DNA of 64,000 nucleotides from Chloroflexota bacterium (GTDB taxonomy: Bacteria > Chloroflexota > Anaerolineae > Aggregatilineales > Phototrophicaceae), in NCBI GenBank assembly GCA_026707665.1, contig JAPOWK010000117.1, forward strand, positions 16,901 through 80,900, in the 5' to 3' direction. Numbering within the stretch: position 1 is the stretch's first letter; each line of letters begins with the position of its first letter. The translations under genes and the position numbers were made by a program. Positions 1 to 10,736 of this stretch are shown here, one piece after another. The notes below the pieces were generated by a model. It saw only the letters and a program-made list of their open reading frames with translations, did no database searches and was not told where the DNA came from.

Positions 1-222
1 CATCGGCAGTTCGGCGGCCGGCGTGAATATCCTCAGCCGGAAGTCGGCGGCGGGATCCGCAGGCGGGAAGACGAATGTGGTCTCGCTGAGATTGAGTTCC
101 TTGGCGATCTGCTGCATCGTCTTCGCCGGCAAGTCCCGCGGCGGATCGGGGAAGACCGCCAGTTGGTTGCCGCCAAATTGACGATCGCTAAAGACATCGA
201 GCAAATGGTAATGCAAGCGCAT
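1..222 (-). CDS. PhzF family isomerase, N-terminal part (runs off window edge)
   Basis: Minus-strand translation [53 protein letters not shown] resembles PhzF N-termini; CGGAGGAGG RBS upstream of ATG. Confidence 0.85.
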   Translation of the reverse strand, partial: MRLHYHLLDVFSDRQFGGNQLAVFPDPPRDLPAKTMQQIAKELNLSETTFVFPPADPAADFRLRIFTPAAELPM

Positions 223-421
223 GCGTCTTCGCCTCCTCCGCGAGTGGTTCCTGATTTTGGATTCGCCAGTACGATAAACGCCGCAGCCGAAACTGTCAGT
301 CCCTGAATTGCAGAATGAGCGCGTTGTGCCGAAGCGCCGGCTGGGCGCGCCTGCCTGTGGACGAAAGACGGGGCTGTGGACTACAATCGAGGAAGCTAAC
401 TTGGATGGACAGGGGGCTGCT

Positions 422-1510
422 GTGACAATCAACTATGCCGCGCGCTTGGATGCCTTGCTGGAGCAGAGCGAAGCTGATCTGGTCGCCTTTGTTCCGGGCG
501 AAAACATGATTTACTTCACGGGCTTGCATTTTCACTTGTCGGAACGCCCCATTCTCGGCTTGTATGGCCGGCAAGGGATATCGTTCATCATTCCGGAGTT
601 GGAAGTGGCCAAGCTGGAAGCGCGGCCGGATTTGGAGGCGCGCCGCTTTATGTGGACGGACCAGGGCGGCTATGAAGGCGCGTTTCGCGAGGCGGTGGCG
701 GCCTTGGCGCCTGCGGAGACGACCTGCGCAATGGATGGCCAGACGCTGCGCTTCTTCGAATGGCGGGCGCTGGAGACAGCGGGCTTGGCTTCGGAGAATG
801 CGCTGGATGTGGGCGACCTGTTCCTCGACCTGCGCGCGCGCAAGGCGCCGGAAGAGATTGCCAATATGCAAAAAGCGATTGATATCAGCGAAGCCGCCCT
901 CGCGGCGACGATGGAATGGGCGCGCCCGGGAATGACCGAGCGCCAAATCGCCGACAGACTCTCGGCCGAAATGGTCGAGCGGGGCGCGCAGGGAACTGCT
1001 TTTCTCTTGGTCCTGACCGGCGAAAAGAGTGGACTGCCGCATGGGGATACGGGCGACCGCGTCTGGGGCGCCGACGAATTCCTGCTGATCGACTTCGGCG
1101 CGCGCCATAACGATTATCCGGCCGATATCACGCGTACATTCTGTTATGGCGAGCCGACCGCGCAGATGCGGGCGATGTATGATGCCGTGTATGGCGCGAA
1201 CAAGGCGGCGCGCGAATTCGCCTGCGCCGGCGCGAGCTGCGAAGCGGTTGACCGGGTCGCGCGAGACGTGATCGAGTCGGCCGGCTTCGGTCCCTATTTC
1301 ATACACCGGCTGGGGCATGGGCTCGGTTTGAGCGTACACGAGTTGCCCAACATCGTGGAAGGCAACACGCAACTGTTGGAGCCGGGTATGGTCTTCACCA
1401 TCGAGCCCGGCATCTACATTCCCGGAGTGGGTGGCGTTCGCATTGAGGACAACGTCGTTGTCACCGAGGATGGCATTGACTCGCTAACGTCCTACCCGCG
1501 CGAGTTGTAA
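422..1510 (+). CDS. M24 family metallopeptidase / Xaa-Pro aminopeptidase
   Basis: [34 protein letters not shown] and [27 protein letters not shown] are M24 metal-ligand motifs; GTG start at 422 preferred over ORF-track start 308. Confidence 0.9.
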   Translation: MTINYAARLDALLEQSEADLVAFVPGENMIYFTGLHFHLSERPILGLYGRQGISFIIPELEVAKLEARPDLEARRFMWTDQGGYEGAFREAVAALAPAETTCAMDGQTLRFFEWRALETAGLASENALDVGDLFLDLRARKAPEEIANMQKAIDISEAALAATMEWARPGMTERQIADRLSAEMVERGAQGTAFLLVLTGEKSGLPHGDTGDRVWGADEFLLIDFGARHNDYPADITRTFCYGEPTAQMRAMYDAVYGANKAAREFACAGASCEAVDRVARDVIESAGFGPYFIHRLGHGLGLSVHELPNIVEGNTQLLEPGMVFTIEPGIYIPGVGGVRIEDNVVVTEDGIDSLTSYPREL

Positions 1511-1569
1511 GGGCGGATCAATCCAAGCGCTCGCCTCACGCGGCTGCTCCGCCTGGATAGACTTCTTGT

Positions 1570-2763
1570 ATGGTTCTGCGGAAGCGGCTCAGATGGTTCT
1601 TGATCATCTTCGTCTGGCTGATCGTCGTTTTGGCGCTCCTGGAGCTTGCTCTGCGCCTGTTCACCGCGGCGCTGCCTCCCCGATTGCAGGAAGCGGCGCA
1701 TATCGCGATGCATGGCGTTCCCTATCCCGAGCCCTGGGACCGGGCTTGGACGCGCAATCCCGATCATCATTTCGTCTTGAAGCCGGGGCTGGTGGATGCT
1801 CTGCAGTTCGGCAGCCCGAGCGTACGATTCCACCTGAGCACCATCGAGCTTTGGGAGGGCGGGGGTATCGGCTTCCGGACGCGGCCCGTGAATTACTTTG
1901 TCGACGCCGTCATCGTTGGCGACTCCTTCGCCTTCTGTTTCACCGAGCGCGCGGACTGTTGGGTGACGCATTTGGAGCGGGAAACGGGCTTGGGAATCGT
2001 CAATCTCGGTCAACCGGGCACGGGCAGCCACAGCCATCTGCTGATTCTGCAAGACTTCGGATCGCCATTGAAACCGCCTCTGGTGATCTGGCAATTCTTC
2101 GGCAATGACTTCAATGACGATTACGGTCTGTTCAGCGCGAGCGGAAAGCTCGAGCCGCTGGACGACGACAGTAATGCGGACGGCGCTGATGTTGGCGAGC
2201 CGAACGAATTGCGGTCTTGGTTGCGGATGCGGTCCGCCCTTTACGCCGTGTTAGAGAGTGTCCTGCCCGCTTGGCGCCGCTTCCGCGATCCCAATGCGGC
2301 TGAATTCGACGAACGCTATGCCGTGACTTTACCAACTGGTGAGCAACTGCGCTTTGGACAGCCTTACGAGTCAGAAGCCTTGGATATGTCGCGGGCGGTC
2401 AATCAAGCCGGCTACGAGATTTCGCGCGCCGCCTTCGATAGCGCGCAGGAACTTGTTTCGGTTTGGGGCGGCCAGCTTGTGGTTGCGCTCGTGCCGACGC
2501 GTGAGGAAGTCTACGCGTCGTTTACGGCAGCCGCGCTCGGCAGTGACATTGGCGCCATCAGCAGCGCACGGCTGGCAATGCTCGACCTTTGCGCCGAGCT
2601 GGAGCTGCTCTGCTATGATGCCCTCGCGGATATGCAGGAGCGGGCGGCGACAAGCGAGCTGCTCTATTATGCCGATGACCTGCATTGGAACTCATTGGGC
2701 AATCGCGTCTTTGCCGAGCTCTTGCGCGAGTGGCTCAATGAGAATGGGTTGTTGGACCAGTGA
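1570..2763 (+). CDS. Membrane-anchored SGNH/GDSL-hydrolase-like protein
   Basis: N-terminal TM segment; GDSFAFCFTE block; late DDLHWNSLGNRVFAELL (D..H) as in SGNH/AlgX-like proteins. Confidence 0.6.
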   Translation: MVLRKRLRWFLIIFVWLIVVLALLELALRLFTAALPPRLQEAAHIAMHGVPYPEPWDRAWTRNPDHHFVLKPGLVDALQFGSPSVRFHLSTIELWEGGGIGFRTRPVNYFVDAVIVGDSFAFCFTERADCWVTHLERETGLGIVNLGQPGTGSHSHLLILQDFGSPLKPPLVIWQFFGNDFNDDYGLFSASGKLEPLDDDSNADGADVGEPNELRSWLRMRSALYAVLESVLPAWRRFRDPNAAEFDERYAVTLPTGEQLRFGQPYESEALDMSRAVNQAGYEISRAAFDSAQELVSVWGGQLVVALVPTREEVYASFTAAALGSDIGAISSARLAMLDLCAELELLCYDALADMQERAATSELLYYADDLHWNSLGNRVFAELLREWLNENGLLDQ

Positions 2764-2767
2764 AGCG

Positions 2768-3265
2768 CTAGACGCGCATGACGCCGCAGACTGGCGGATC
2801 CCAGGCGAGACCGCGGTGCCTCGCCAGCAGTGCATCTAGATTGGCTTTCGCCACCGTCGGGAATGGCCTCCCCCGCCGTAGCTTTACGTCGACATTCATC
2901 ATGACGACTTCAACGGTAGCTGCCAGCTCCTCACGAGTTTCATTCAGGAGGAAGGCGAGGAAATAGGCGCGCTTCGGCGAGAGATCGACGAGACGGATGT
3001 AGACTCTGACTCGGTCGCCTTGAAGCAATTCGGCGAGATAGCGAATGTGCTGCTCCAGGGCAAAGTTGCCAATCTCATCAGCCGCCGCGTAACGCTCGCC
3101 CAAGCCAACGCGCTGAAAGATCTCGCCCAAACCGCGCTCCACCAAATGCACATAGTACTGCACGTTGACGTGCTGGTTTTCGTCCAGGAAGGCGCGCGGA
3201 ATCGTCGTTTCGTACGCGTGTTCCAGTTGACGAATCTCGGCGAGCGATGTCCTGATATGAGCCAT
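2768..3265 (-). CDS. 4HBT-type acyl-CoA thioesterase
   Basis: Hot-dog thioesterase-like sequence TTIPRAFLDENQHVNVQYYVHLVERG; start at MAHIRTSL. Confidence 0.7.
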   Translation of the reverse strand: MAHIRTSLAEIRQLEHAYETTIPRAFLDENQHVNVQYYVHLVERGLGEIFQRVGLGERYAAADEIGNFALEQHIRYLAELLQGDRVRVYIRLVDLSPKRAYFLAFLLNETREELAATVEVVMMNVDVKLRRGRPFPTVAKANLDALLARHRGLAWDPPVCGVMRV

Positions 3266-3394
3266 GGCGAATCTCGTTTGAATGGACCGGCAGCCATTAT
3301 AATCATATTCGGCGCCTGTGCAACGAGTGGACATCTTGCCGCTGCGGCGGATGAATGCGGGCAGCGTATCAGAGGCATCGCCTTGAGCTTACAA

Positions 3395-4303
3395 ATGATC
3401 AATCGAGACAATGTTACGTCACTGCGCTGCCTGGGAACTGTGCGAGTCGGCTGGATATCGGCTCTGTGCTGGTCGCCCGGTGGCGACAAGCTGGCGATCG
3501 GCGGGGGTGATGGCATCGCGATATACGTCGACGGCTTCGGCGGCGCGCCCAGTATTCGACTGCGCTCGCAGGTGGCGCCGGTCAAAGATATTGCCTTTAG
3601 TCCTGACGGAAAGCTGCTGGCAGCGGGCCGTGCAGACACGACAATTGCACTTTACGTCCTCGCCGGCAATCAAGCGTCCCTTTCGCAAACACTGAGTGGT
3701 CACGACGGCTCGGTCGAAGCGCTCGCTTTCAGCCCGGATGGGCGCCTGCTGGCTTCGGGAGGCACGGATAAAGCAATTCGGATTTGGTCTGTCGAGGCTG
3801 GCGAGCAAGTGCAAGCGCTCGCCGGTCATCCGGCTGGAGTAACGACGCTTTGTTTCGCCAGCGATAGCCGGCGTCTTTATTCGGCGGGGCGGGATGGCAA
3901 GATTCGCGGCTGGGATATCGAGACGTGGAATGTTTCGGAAGTCATTGGCCGTCACGCTGATCGGATCCGGCGCATTGCCTTGCGGCCCGGGAATGCGGCG
4001 CTGGCTTCCGCGAGCCGCGACATGATGATCGGCCTCTGGTCCTTGGGTGAAGGCGCTGGATCGCTGTCTTGGCGAGGGCACGCGGGCGGCGTCGACGCCT
4101 TGGCATTCTCTCCTAATGGGGCGCTGCTGGCGAGCGGCGGCCGGGACAATGCGGTTCGAATCTGGGATGCCGACTCCGCGCGGGAATTGACAGCGTTGTT
4201 GGCGCACCGACGGCCGGTGCTGGCGCTCGGCTTTCATCCCGCAGGCACGATGCTGGCCTCTGGCGCCGGCGACAATCAGGTGAAGCTGTGGGCGATCGCC
4301 TAA
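3395..4303 (+). CDS. WD40 repeat protein
   Basis: Multiple repeats such as GHDGSVEALAFSPDGRLLASGGTDKAIRIWSV. Confidence 0.9.
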   Translation: MINRDNVTSLRCLGTVRVGWISALCWSPGGDKLAIGGGDGIAIYVDGFGGAPSIRLRSQVAPVKDIAFSPDGKLLAAGRADTTIALYVLAGNQASLSQTLSGHDGSVEALAFSPDGRLLASGGTDKAIRIWSVEAGEQVQALAGHPAGVTTLCFASDSRRLYSAGRDGKIRGWDIETWNVSEVIGRHADRIRRIALRPGNAALASASRDMMIGLWSLGEGAGSLSWRGHAGGVDALAFSPNGALLASGGRDNAVRIWDADSARELTALLAHRRPVLALGFHPAGTMLASGAGDNQVKLWAIA

Positions 4304-4384
4304 GTGTATTCTGTGATATGGCGCAGCGCCGCCATAGGGACTAGAATGCGTCTCAAGCACGAGGTCAAGCCAAGGAATGGGACT

Positions 4385-4876
4385 ATGAGCGAATTGGGAA
4401 CGACCTGGCGCCAGGCGCGCGAGCGTCAGATCAACTCCATGCGGCTGAGCTGCGAGATTCTGGGCCACATCTTGCGAAAGGTCTCCGCTGAGGACGCGCG
4501 GGGCTTGCGCGACGGTCCTGAAGGTTGGTCGATCATTGAGATCGTCTGCCACCTGCGCGATTTCGATGAGATTTTCTACAACCGCGCGATGATGATGCTG
4601 GAGGGTGACCATCCGCAACTGCCGGCTTTCGATCATGAGGCGATGGCGATTGAGCGCGAATATCAAGCGGAATCGCTCGCCGATGCCTACGGCGCGCTGC
4701 AGGCTTCTCGCGCTCGCTTTGCCGCTTTCTTCGAAGCTTTGACGCCGGCGCAATGGGCGCGGGGCGGCGTCCATCCGGAGCGCGACAGTTTTAGCATGAC
4801 CGATGCCCTGATGCAGGTCAGCGCGCATGATCTGGATCACATCGAGCAGATCACGCGCGTCTTGGCGCAAGCCTGA
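4385..4876 (+). CDS. DinB family protein
   Basis: GWSIIEIVCHLRDFDEIF and HDLDHIEQI His motifs. Confidence 0.85.
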   Translation: MSELGTTWRQARERQINSMRLSCEILGHILRKVSAEDARGLRDGPEGWSIIEIVCHLRDFDEIFYNRAMMMLEGDHPQLPAFDHEAMAIEREYQAESLADAYGALQASRARFAAFFEALTPAQWARGGVHPERDSFSMTDALMQVSAHDLDHIEQITRVLAQA

Positions 4877-4915
4877 GCAGATCTAGGCCCGTGACCGGGT
4901 ACTTGGAGCGGACAT

Positions 4916-5494
4916 ATGAAAGCGCTGATTGAGCGGATTCGGGCGGAAGGCGTCAACCTCGGCGGGGGCATTCTCAAAGTTGACAGCATTATCAATCACC
5001 AGCTGGATCCGGCCTTGATGGCCGATATGGGCGCCGCCATCGCCGCGCGCTTCAGCGGCACACCAGTCGATCGCATCTTGACCGCGGAGATTTCGGGCAT
5101 TGCGCCGGCGCTGATGACTGGCATTGAGATGAAGGTGCCGGTGGTTTACGCGCGAAAGCGGAAACCAATCACGATGTCCGGTCCGGTCTTCCTCGAGACG
5201 GCGCCGAGCCATACCAAAGGCGGCGAAACCTTGCTGTTGGTTTCGGCGGAATTCCTCCATGCGGGAGAAAATGTGCTGATCATTGATGACTTTTTGGCGA
5301 CTGGCAAGACCTTGCTGGCGCTGGCGCGGATTGTCTTGAGCGCGAAAGCCAACTTGGTCGGCGTCGGGGTGGTGGTGGAAAAGACTTTTGAAGGCGGCCG
5401 CGCGGCGATGCAGGCGCACTACGATGTGCCGATCCACTCATTGGCGACGATTAGCGCCATGGAGGGCGACACTATCACCGTTCGGGACGAATGA
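4916..5494 (+). CDS. xpt: Xanthine phosphoribosyltransferase
   Basis: 192 aa; VLIIDDFLATGKTLLAL PRPP motif; N-terminus MKALIERIRAEGVNLGGGILKVDSIINHQLDP typical of Xpt. Confidence 0.92.
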   Translation: MKALIERIRAEGVNLGGGILKVDSIINHQLDPALMADMGAAIAARFSGTPVDRILTAEISGIAPALMTGIEMKVPVVYARKRKPITMSGPVFLETAPSHTKGGETLLLVSAEFLHAGENVLIIDDFLATGKTLLALARIVLSAKANLVGVGVVVEKTFEGGRAAMQAHYDVPIHSLATISAMEGDTITVRDE

Positions 5495-5503
5495 GCCCTG
5501 TCG

Positions 5504-6565
5504 TCAGAGCTGGACCGCCGCCCCAATCCGCGCGGATTCTTGCGCGGCCAGGGCGAATTGAAGCACATCGCGTCCCTCTTCGCCGGTTAAGCTTGGCGGC
5601 TCGCCGGCGAAATAGGCGTCAATGAAGTGCTTCGTCGAGTTGATGAAGCTGTGCTCCCAGCCGACTGGCATATCGGAAAAGCCTCGCGTCTGTTGGTCTT
5701 TGTACATCAGCACCGGCGGCAGGTCCATCATTTTGCCGTGCCCGCGGGTCACCCAGATGACGCCTTTGCTGCCGGTGATTTCAATGCGATCGTCCTGCGC
5801 GTAATGCTGGGTGTCGAGCTGCAATTCCGGAGAGTAGACCGCTTCCAACGAGCCGTAGCGATTGTTTGAGAATTTCCACGAGACGATTGCTGGGGCATCT
5901 AGGTATTCGCCGGGCGCGACTTCGGTGCTGCCGATCCAGGCGTGCACTTCTTGCGCCATGCCCATGAAATGCCAGCCGAGAGCAAACTTGTGGTGACCAT
6001 CATCGAATACCAGCGGTCCGCCGCCGCACTCTTCCGGATTCAGGCGCCAAGCCCGCGCCGATGCCGGCACTTGCCATTCGGTGGGGCTGACGCCGGAGTT
6101 GCTTTTGATGCGGATCGTGAGGAGGTCACCGATTTCGCCATTGTCGATCAAGGCTTTGGCGCGCTGCACGGGCGGATAGAAGATGAAGTTTTCGTATACT
6201 TTCAGAATGACATCGGCTTCATGGGCCGCCGCCACCATCTCGTCGGCTTGCGCGAGATTCAGCGCCATTGGCTTTTGCACCGAGATGTGCTTTCCCGCCG
6301 CGGCCGTATCAAGTGTCGCCCGGAAGTGCAAATGATGCGGCAGCAAAATCTCCACCAGGTCGATGTCTTCCAAGGCCAGCAGGTCATGATAATGGGAGAA
6401 CACTCTCGCCATCGGGACGCGCCACTTCCGCGCGCGCTGACGAGCCACTTCTATGTTGCTGTCGCAAAGGGCGACGAGTTCAGCGCGTTCGTCGTCCAGA
6501 TAGGCCAGGGCATGCAAGTCGGAGATTCGTCCGGTTCCGATGAAAGCGACGCGCAGCTTGTCCAT
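5504..6565 (-). CDS. Gfo/Idh/MocA family oxidoreductase
   Basis: VAFIGTGRISDLHALAYL Rossmann motif; KPMALNLAQADEMV. Confidence 0.9.
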   Translation of the reverse strand: MDKLRVAFIGTGRISDLHALAYLDDERAELVALCDSNIEVARQRARKWRVPMARVFSHYHDLLALEDIDLVEILLPHHLHFRATLDTAAAGKHISVQKPMALNLAQADEMVAAAHEADVILKVYENFIFYPPVQRAKALIDNGEIGDLLTIRIKSNSGVSPTEWQVPASARAWRLNPEECGGGPLVFDDGHHKFALGWHFMGMAQEVHAWIGSTEVAPGEYLDAPAIVSWKFSNNRYGSLEAVYSPELQLDTQHYAQDDRIEITGSKGVIWVTRGHGKMMDLPPVLMYKDQQTRGFSDMPVGWEHSFINSTKHFIDAYFAGEPPSLTGEEGRDVLQFALAAQESARIGAAVQL

Positions 6566-6797
6566 GTTTGACTTCTCTATCGCTGAATTCAGTTTCGCTC
6601 AATGGTATTACTGATTGTCGCTTCTGTTAATGGCTGGCTGTGGGCGGCGGATTCATCGCTCACATGTCTACATTTTTTTGGGCGAGAAAACATTCCGTCA
6701 CGAGTTTTGCTCGCGCTAAACTTCGCCAGCGTTGTCATGCTTAGCCGGTAAATGATACAATATGGGTGCGCGGACCGATAGCGGTTGCGAGGTGAGC

Positions 6798-7799
6798 ATG
6801 CATAGTCAGACAGACGCGCATACGATGAAACTGCTTGATCTGCCGCTGATGCTGCGTTTGAAGCAGAACGCCATCGTCTTACACAGCGAGTTCGGTTTGA
6901 CCGAAGACGCGCGCGGGCAGAGCGGCGCCACATTGTCCAGCATTGTCTTTCCGCGCGGGCTGCATACGCTGGTTGCGAACCACGATGACAAAGATGTTGT
7001 GGGGCAATTCCGTTATCGTCCCGGCGAGACGAATGCGCATATTGTCTGCCTGGCGCCGACGCTCGAAGCGCATGAAGACGATACGATTTGGCTGCATATG
7101 CTCGACGCAATGGCTGATGGTGCGGGCAGAAATGGCGCGCATACCTTGGTGGGAGAAGTGGAGTTGAGCCACCGGCTATTTGAAACCATGCGCCGCGCGG
7201 GCTACGCCGTTTATTCACGGCAGGTCATTTGGCGGCATGGACCGGTCGCAACTGGTTTTGAGCGGGCTCGTTTGACGGTCACTGAAGAGACCGAGGACGA
7301 CCAGATTGGCATCGCCGCTTTGCTCGGCTGTACGATTCCGCGGATCTTGCAGACCGTCCTGGGACCGTCGACGGAAATGGCTGGTTTGGTTTACCGCAAG
7401 GAAGGGCAGATCGAAGCCTATGTCGCCTATTCAGAAGGCAAACATGGCGTTTATCTGATGCCCTACCTGCATCCGGAAGTGCTCAGCGACGCGCCCGAGA
7501 TTGTCTTCTCTGCCATGCGGCAAATCGACCGCTGTCGAAAACTGCCGATTTACGTTTGTGTGCGCGGCTATCAAGGCTGGCTGGAAAACGCGATGCTTGA
7601 TCTGGATTTCGATCCCTGGCTGGAACAAGCGGTGATGGTCAAGCATTTGACCGCCGGCGTCCGGCAGACGTCGTTTGAGAGTGTCAAGCTGGCGACAAGC
7701 GGGGGACAGAAGCCGGCCGCCACACTGAGAATGGTCGGTGACGAAGACGCTCGGCGATCGAGAGACTCCGGCTCGAGGAGAGTATCGCCGCGCCTGTGA
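6798..7799 (+). CDS. Conserved hypothetical protein, GNAT-like
   Basis: 333 aa ORF; promoter-like TTGTCA-N18-TACAAT upstream; weak resemblance to acetyltransferase-fold proteins. Confidence 0.5.
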   Translation: MHSQTDAHTMKLLDLPLMLRLKQNAIVLHSEFGLTEDARGQSGATLSSIVFPRGLHTLVANHDDKDVVGQFRYRPGETNAHIVCLAPTLEAHEDDTIWLHMLDAMADGAGRNGAHTLVGEVELSHRLFETMRRAGYAVYSRQVIWRHGPVATGFERARLTVTEETEDDQIGIAALLGCTIPRILQTVLGPSTEMAGLVYRKEGQIEAYVAYSEGKHGVYLMPYLHPEVLSDAPEIVFSAMRQIDRCRKLPIYVCVRGYQGWLENAMLDLDFDPWLEQAVMVKHLTAGVRQTSFESVKLATSGGQKPAATLRMVGDEDARRSRDSGSRRVSPRL

Positions 7800-7862
7800 T
7801 CGCTTAGACAGGCAGCGACAACTGAATCTTGAAATCTGAATGGGAGGACAGCCACCCGATAC

Positions 7863-9485
7863 ATGGACAAACGCATAACTGACGATTTTGACATACTCAA
7901 AAATATATTGCCGGCGCGGATTCAAAGCGCGATTGATGAGTATGGAGAAACCAGCAGACTCCTGGAAATCGTCCTTGATCTTGGACGGACGCCCGCCGCC
8001 CGATACACCGATAAGGAATTTGAACTCTCGGACACTGAGGTGACCGAGGCTGATCTACGTCTGCTAATCGACGAGCTCGGTGAGTTTGACGATGACAATC
8101 GGGCCGGCATCGAGCGTTCGCTGCACCGGATTTCCGCCATTCGCAATCGCCGCGGGAAGATCGTCGGCTTGACCTTGCGCGTCGGGCGGGCGGTCTACGG
8201 CACCATCGACATCATCGACGATCTGATTGAAGCGGGGCAGAGCGTGCTGCTGGTGGGTCCCCCCGGCGTGGGCAAGACGACGCTGTTGCGCGAGGCGGCG
8301 CGCGTTCGGGCTCGGGATAAACGCGTGGTGATTGTCGACACCTCCAACGAAATTGGCGGCGACGGCGATATTCCGCACCAGGCGGTAGGCAAGGCGCGGC
8401 GCATGCAAGTTTCGCAGCCCGATCGCCAGCATGAGGTCATGATCGAGGCGGTGGAGAATCACAATCCGGAAGTCATCATCATTGACGAGATTGGGCGCGA
8501 ACTGGAAGCCAAGGCGGCGCGCACGATTGCTGAACGCGGCGTGCAATTGATCGGCACGGCGCATGGCAACACGCTGGAAAACCTGCTGCTCAATCCGACC
8601 TTGTCCGACTTGATCGGCGGCATCGAATCGGTGACCCTGTCGGATGATGAGGCGCGCCGGCGAGGCACACAAAAGGTCGTATTGGAGCGGCGGACGGCGC
8701 CGACCTTCGATATTATGATTGAGATTCAAGCGCGCGATCGCCTGGTGGTGCACGCGGATGTGGCGACAGCTGTTGATGCGATGCTCCGCAACCGTCCCTT
8801 GCCGGCGGAATTGCGCGAAAGAGATAAAACGGGCGCCATTCACGTCAGCGAATATTTGCCGGAAACGGATTCACGGTCCGCCCCTGCCCGGCATGGCGGC
8901 CTGCAGCGCAGCGGCAGCAGCCAGTCGACGAGTGCGCATGTGGTGCGGGGCAACCGTGACAATGGGGTGACGCGCAACGAGATGAAGGAAGGCGTCGGCG
9001 GCCTTGACGGGCGTCATCTGCGTCCGATTGCCGTGTATGCCTACGGCGTGGCGCGCAACCGTTTGGAGCAGGCGGCGCGCCGGCTATCGGCGCCCTTACT
9101 GCTGACCGATGATTTTGGCGAGGCTGAGGCGATCGTCACCCTGAAGACGCATTATCGCCGCCGGCCGCGCTTAATCAGCGATGGCGAGAAGCGGGGATTA
9201 TCCATTTATGTCTTGCGCGCCAACACGGTGACGCAGATGGAGAATTTCCTGGTGGATCTATTTCGATTGAATGGGCGGCGCGATGCCGATGTCTTCGGCG
9301 AGGCGCTGCTCGAGGCGGAACGAGCCATCAGCCGCATACGCGCTGGCGAAGACTATATCGACCTACGGCCGCAAGCGTCGCAAGTGCGCAAACGCCAACA
9401 TCAATTGGCGCGGCAAGCGCGGATGCAATCCGCCAGCGTCGGCGATGAACCGCGGCGCTATGTCACCATCTATCGCGGCGCCTGA
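7863..9485 (+). CDS. AAA ATPase with R3H domain (SpoIIIAA/Ycf45-like)
   Basis: Walker A GPPGVGKTTLLRE, Walker B VIIIDEIG; C-terminal R3H-like region. Confidence 0.85.
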   Translation: MDKRITDDFDILKNILPARIQSAIDEYGETSRLLEIVLDLGRTPAARYTDKEFELSDTEVTEADLRLLIDELGEFDDDNRAGIERSLHRISAIRNRRGKIVGLTLRVGRAVYGTIDIIDDLIEAGQSVLLVGPPGVGKTTLLREAARVRARDKRVVIVDTSNEIGGDGDIPHQAVGKARRMQVSQPDRQHEVMIEAVENHNPEVIIIDEIGRELEAKAARTIAERGVQLIGTAHGNTLENLLLNPTLSDLIGGIESVTLSDDEARRRGTQKVVLERRTAPTFDIMIEIQARDRLVVHADVATAVDAMLRNRPLPAELRERDKTGAIHVSEYLPETDSRSAPARHGGLQRSGSSQSTSAHVVRGNRDNGVTRNEMKEGVGGLDGRHLRPIAVYAYGVARNRLEQAARRLSAPLLLTDDFGEAEAIVTLKTHYRRRPRLISDGEKRGLSIYVLRANTVTQMENFLVDLFRLNGRRDADVFGEALLEAERAISRIRAGEDYIDLRPQASQVRKRQHQLARQARMQSASVGDEPRRYVTIYRGA

Positions 9486-9512
9486 TTCATTACCGCATTT
9501 GACAGGCAGATC

Positions 9513-10736
9513 ATGAACGATAGCAGCGGGCGTCCGGCGCCGATTCGCACGGACATGAGCAACGCCTTTGCCAATAATACAATGCGCGTTCGCTTGCCCG
9601 CGATCATCGACGAGACAATTGCCCTGAATTCCGATTATCCTCCCGACATCACGAGACGACTGTGCATGTTGCGAAACGATATCGCGTCCGGAGCGCGCAT
9701 CGACGACATGGAGCTGACGCATACCGGCGATGAGGCGGCGTGGTCCAGCGCTTTGCAAAAGCAGCGCGATATCGTCGGGGGCGAGCCGACCTGGCATAAT
9801 GCCGAGTGGTTCTTCGCCGAGACTTACGCTTACCGCTGCTTGATCGAAGCGGCGCGCTGGCACGAGAGTGGGCGCGACCCCTTCTTGCCCAAGAAGCTTG
9901 ACGAATTGCACGGCGATGCGCTCTGGCAGTTGATCGAACGCGCGTACCAACCGCTTGACTCGCCCGATAGCGAAGTGCGTCGCGCGGTCGAGTTTGCTTT
10001 GTGGGGCAATCGCATCGACCTCAGCTATGCGGCGTCGATGGAGCGGGGCACCAGCATCAGCGCGGATGATTTGCTGGTGGATGACCGTGAAGCGTTGATG
10101 ACTTATCTCAGCGAATCGCGGATGTCAGGGGAAGGCGTTCGGGGTCACGCGCCCGCGCACATCGTGGCCGACAACGCCGGCAGTGAATTGGCGATGGATC
10201 TGGCGCTAAGCGATGCTCTGCTGCGCCACGTGACGCCCAGGGTGGTGATATGGCTCAAGGCGCATCCGACTTTTGTCAGCGATGCCGCGCCGGCCGATGT
10301 GTGGATGATGCTGGCTGAGATGGAAGGCCGGGGACCAAAACCGGCCGCGCTTGCCAGGCGACTGCGCGCCGCTTGGGACGAGGGGCGCTTGCGCTTCCTG
10401 CCGCATCCCTACTGGAATAGCAGTCGCTTATTGTGGGACTTGCCGGCGCCGCTTTGGAAGCAGCTAAACGAGGCGCGGCTGGTCATCATCAAGGGTGATG
10501 CCAATTATCGGCGGGCGGTAGGTGATTGCCTCTGGACACCGTACACACCCTTCGGCGATGTGGTGAACTATCTTGACGCGCCGGTGCTCTGTCTGCGGAC
10601 GCTGAAGAGCGACCCGGTGGTCGGATTGCAGTCAGCGGGGACAGCGGAACAGTTAGACTGCTGTGATCCGGATTGGCGCGTCAATGGCAAGCGGGGTTTG
10701 ATTCAGTTCAAAGGTCAGACGTCGAAGAGCCAGTAA
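9513..10736 (+). CDS. DUF89 / ARMT1-like damage-control phosphatase family protein
   Basis: HIVADNAGSELAMDLALSDALL and VIIKGDANYRRAVGD motifs of DUF89. Confidence 0.85.
   Translation: MNDSSGRPAPIRTDMSNAFANNTMRVRLPAIIDETIALNSDYPPDITRRLCMLRNDIASGARIDDMELTHTGDEAAWSSALQKQRDIVGGEPTWHNAEWFFAETYAYRCLIEAARWHESGRDPFLPKKLDELHGDALWQLIERAYQPLDSPDSEVRRAVEFALWGNRIDLSYAASMERGTSISADDLLVDDREALMTYLSESRMSGEGVRGHAPAHIVADNAGSELAMDLALSDALLRHVTPRVVIWLKAHPTFVSDAAPADVWMMLAEMEGRGPKPAALARRLRAAWDEGRLRFLPHPYWNSSRLLWDLPAPLWKQLNEARLVIIKGDANYRRAVGDCLWTPYTPFGDVVNYLDAPVLCLRTLKSDPVVGLQSAGTAEQLDCCDPDWRVNGKRGLIQFKGQTSKSQ

Noticed and set aside
296-1372. 358-aa minus-strand ORF
   Set aside because: Shadow of the M24 peptidase gene.
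4150-4175. GGTTCGAATCTGGG resembling a tRNA T-loop
   Set aside because: Lies inside the WD40 coding frame (NAVRIWDA) and no acceptor or anticodon stems were found.
3419-4870. 483-aa minus-strand ORF
   Set aside because: Shadow over WD40 and DinB genes, composition-driven.
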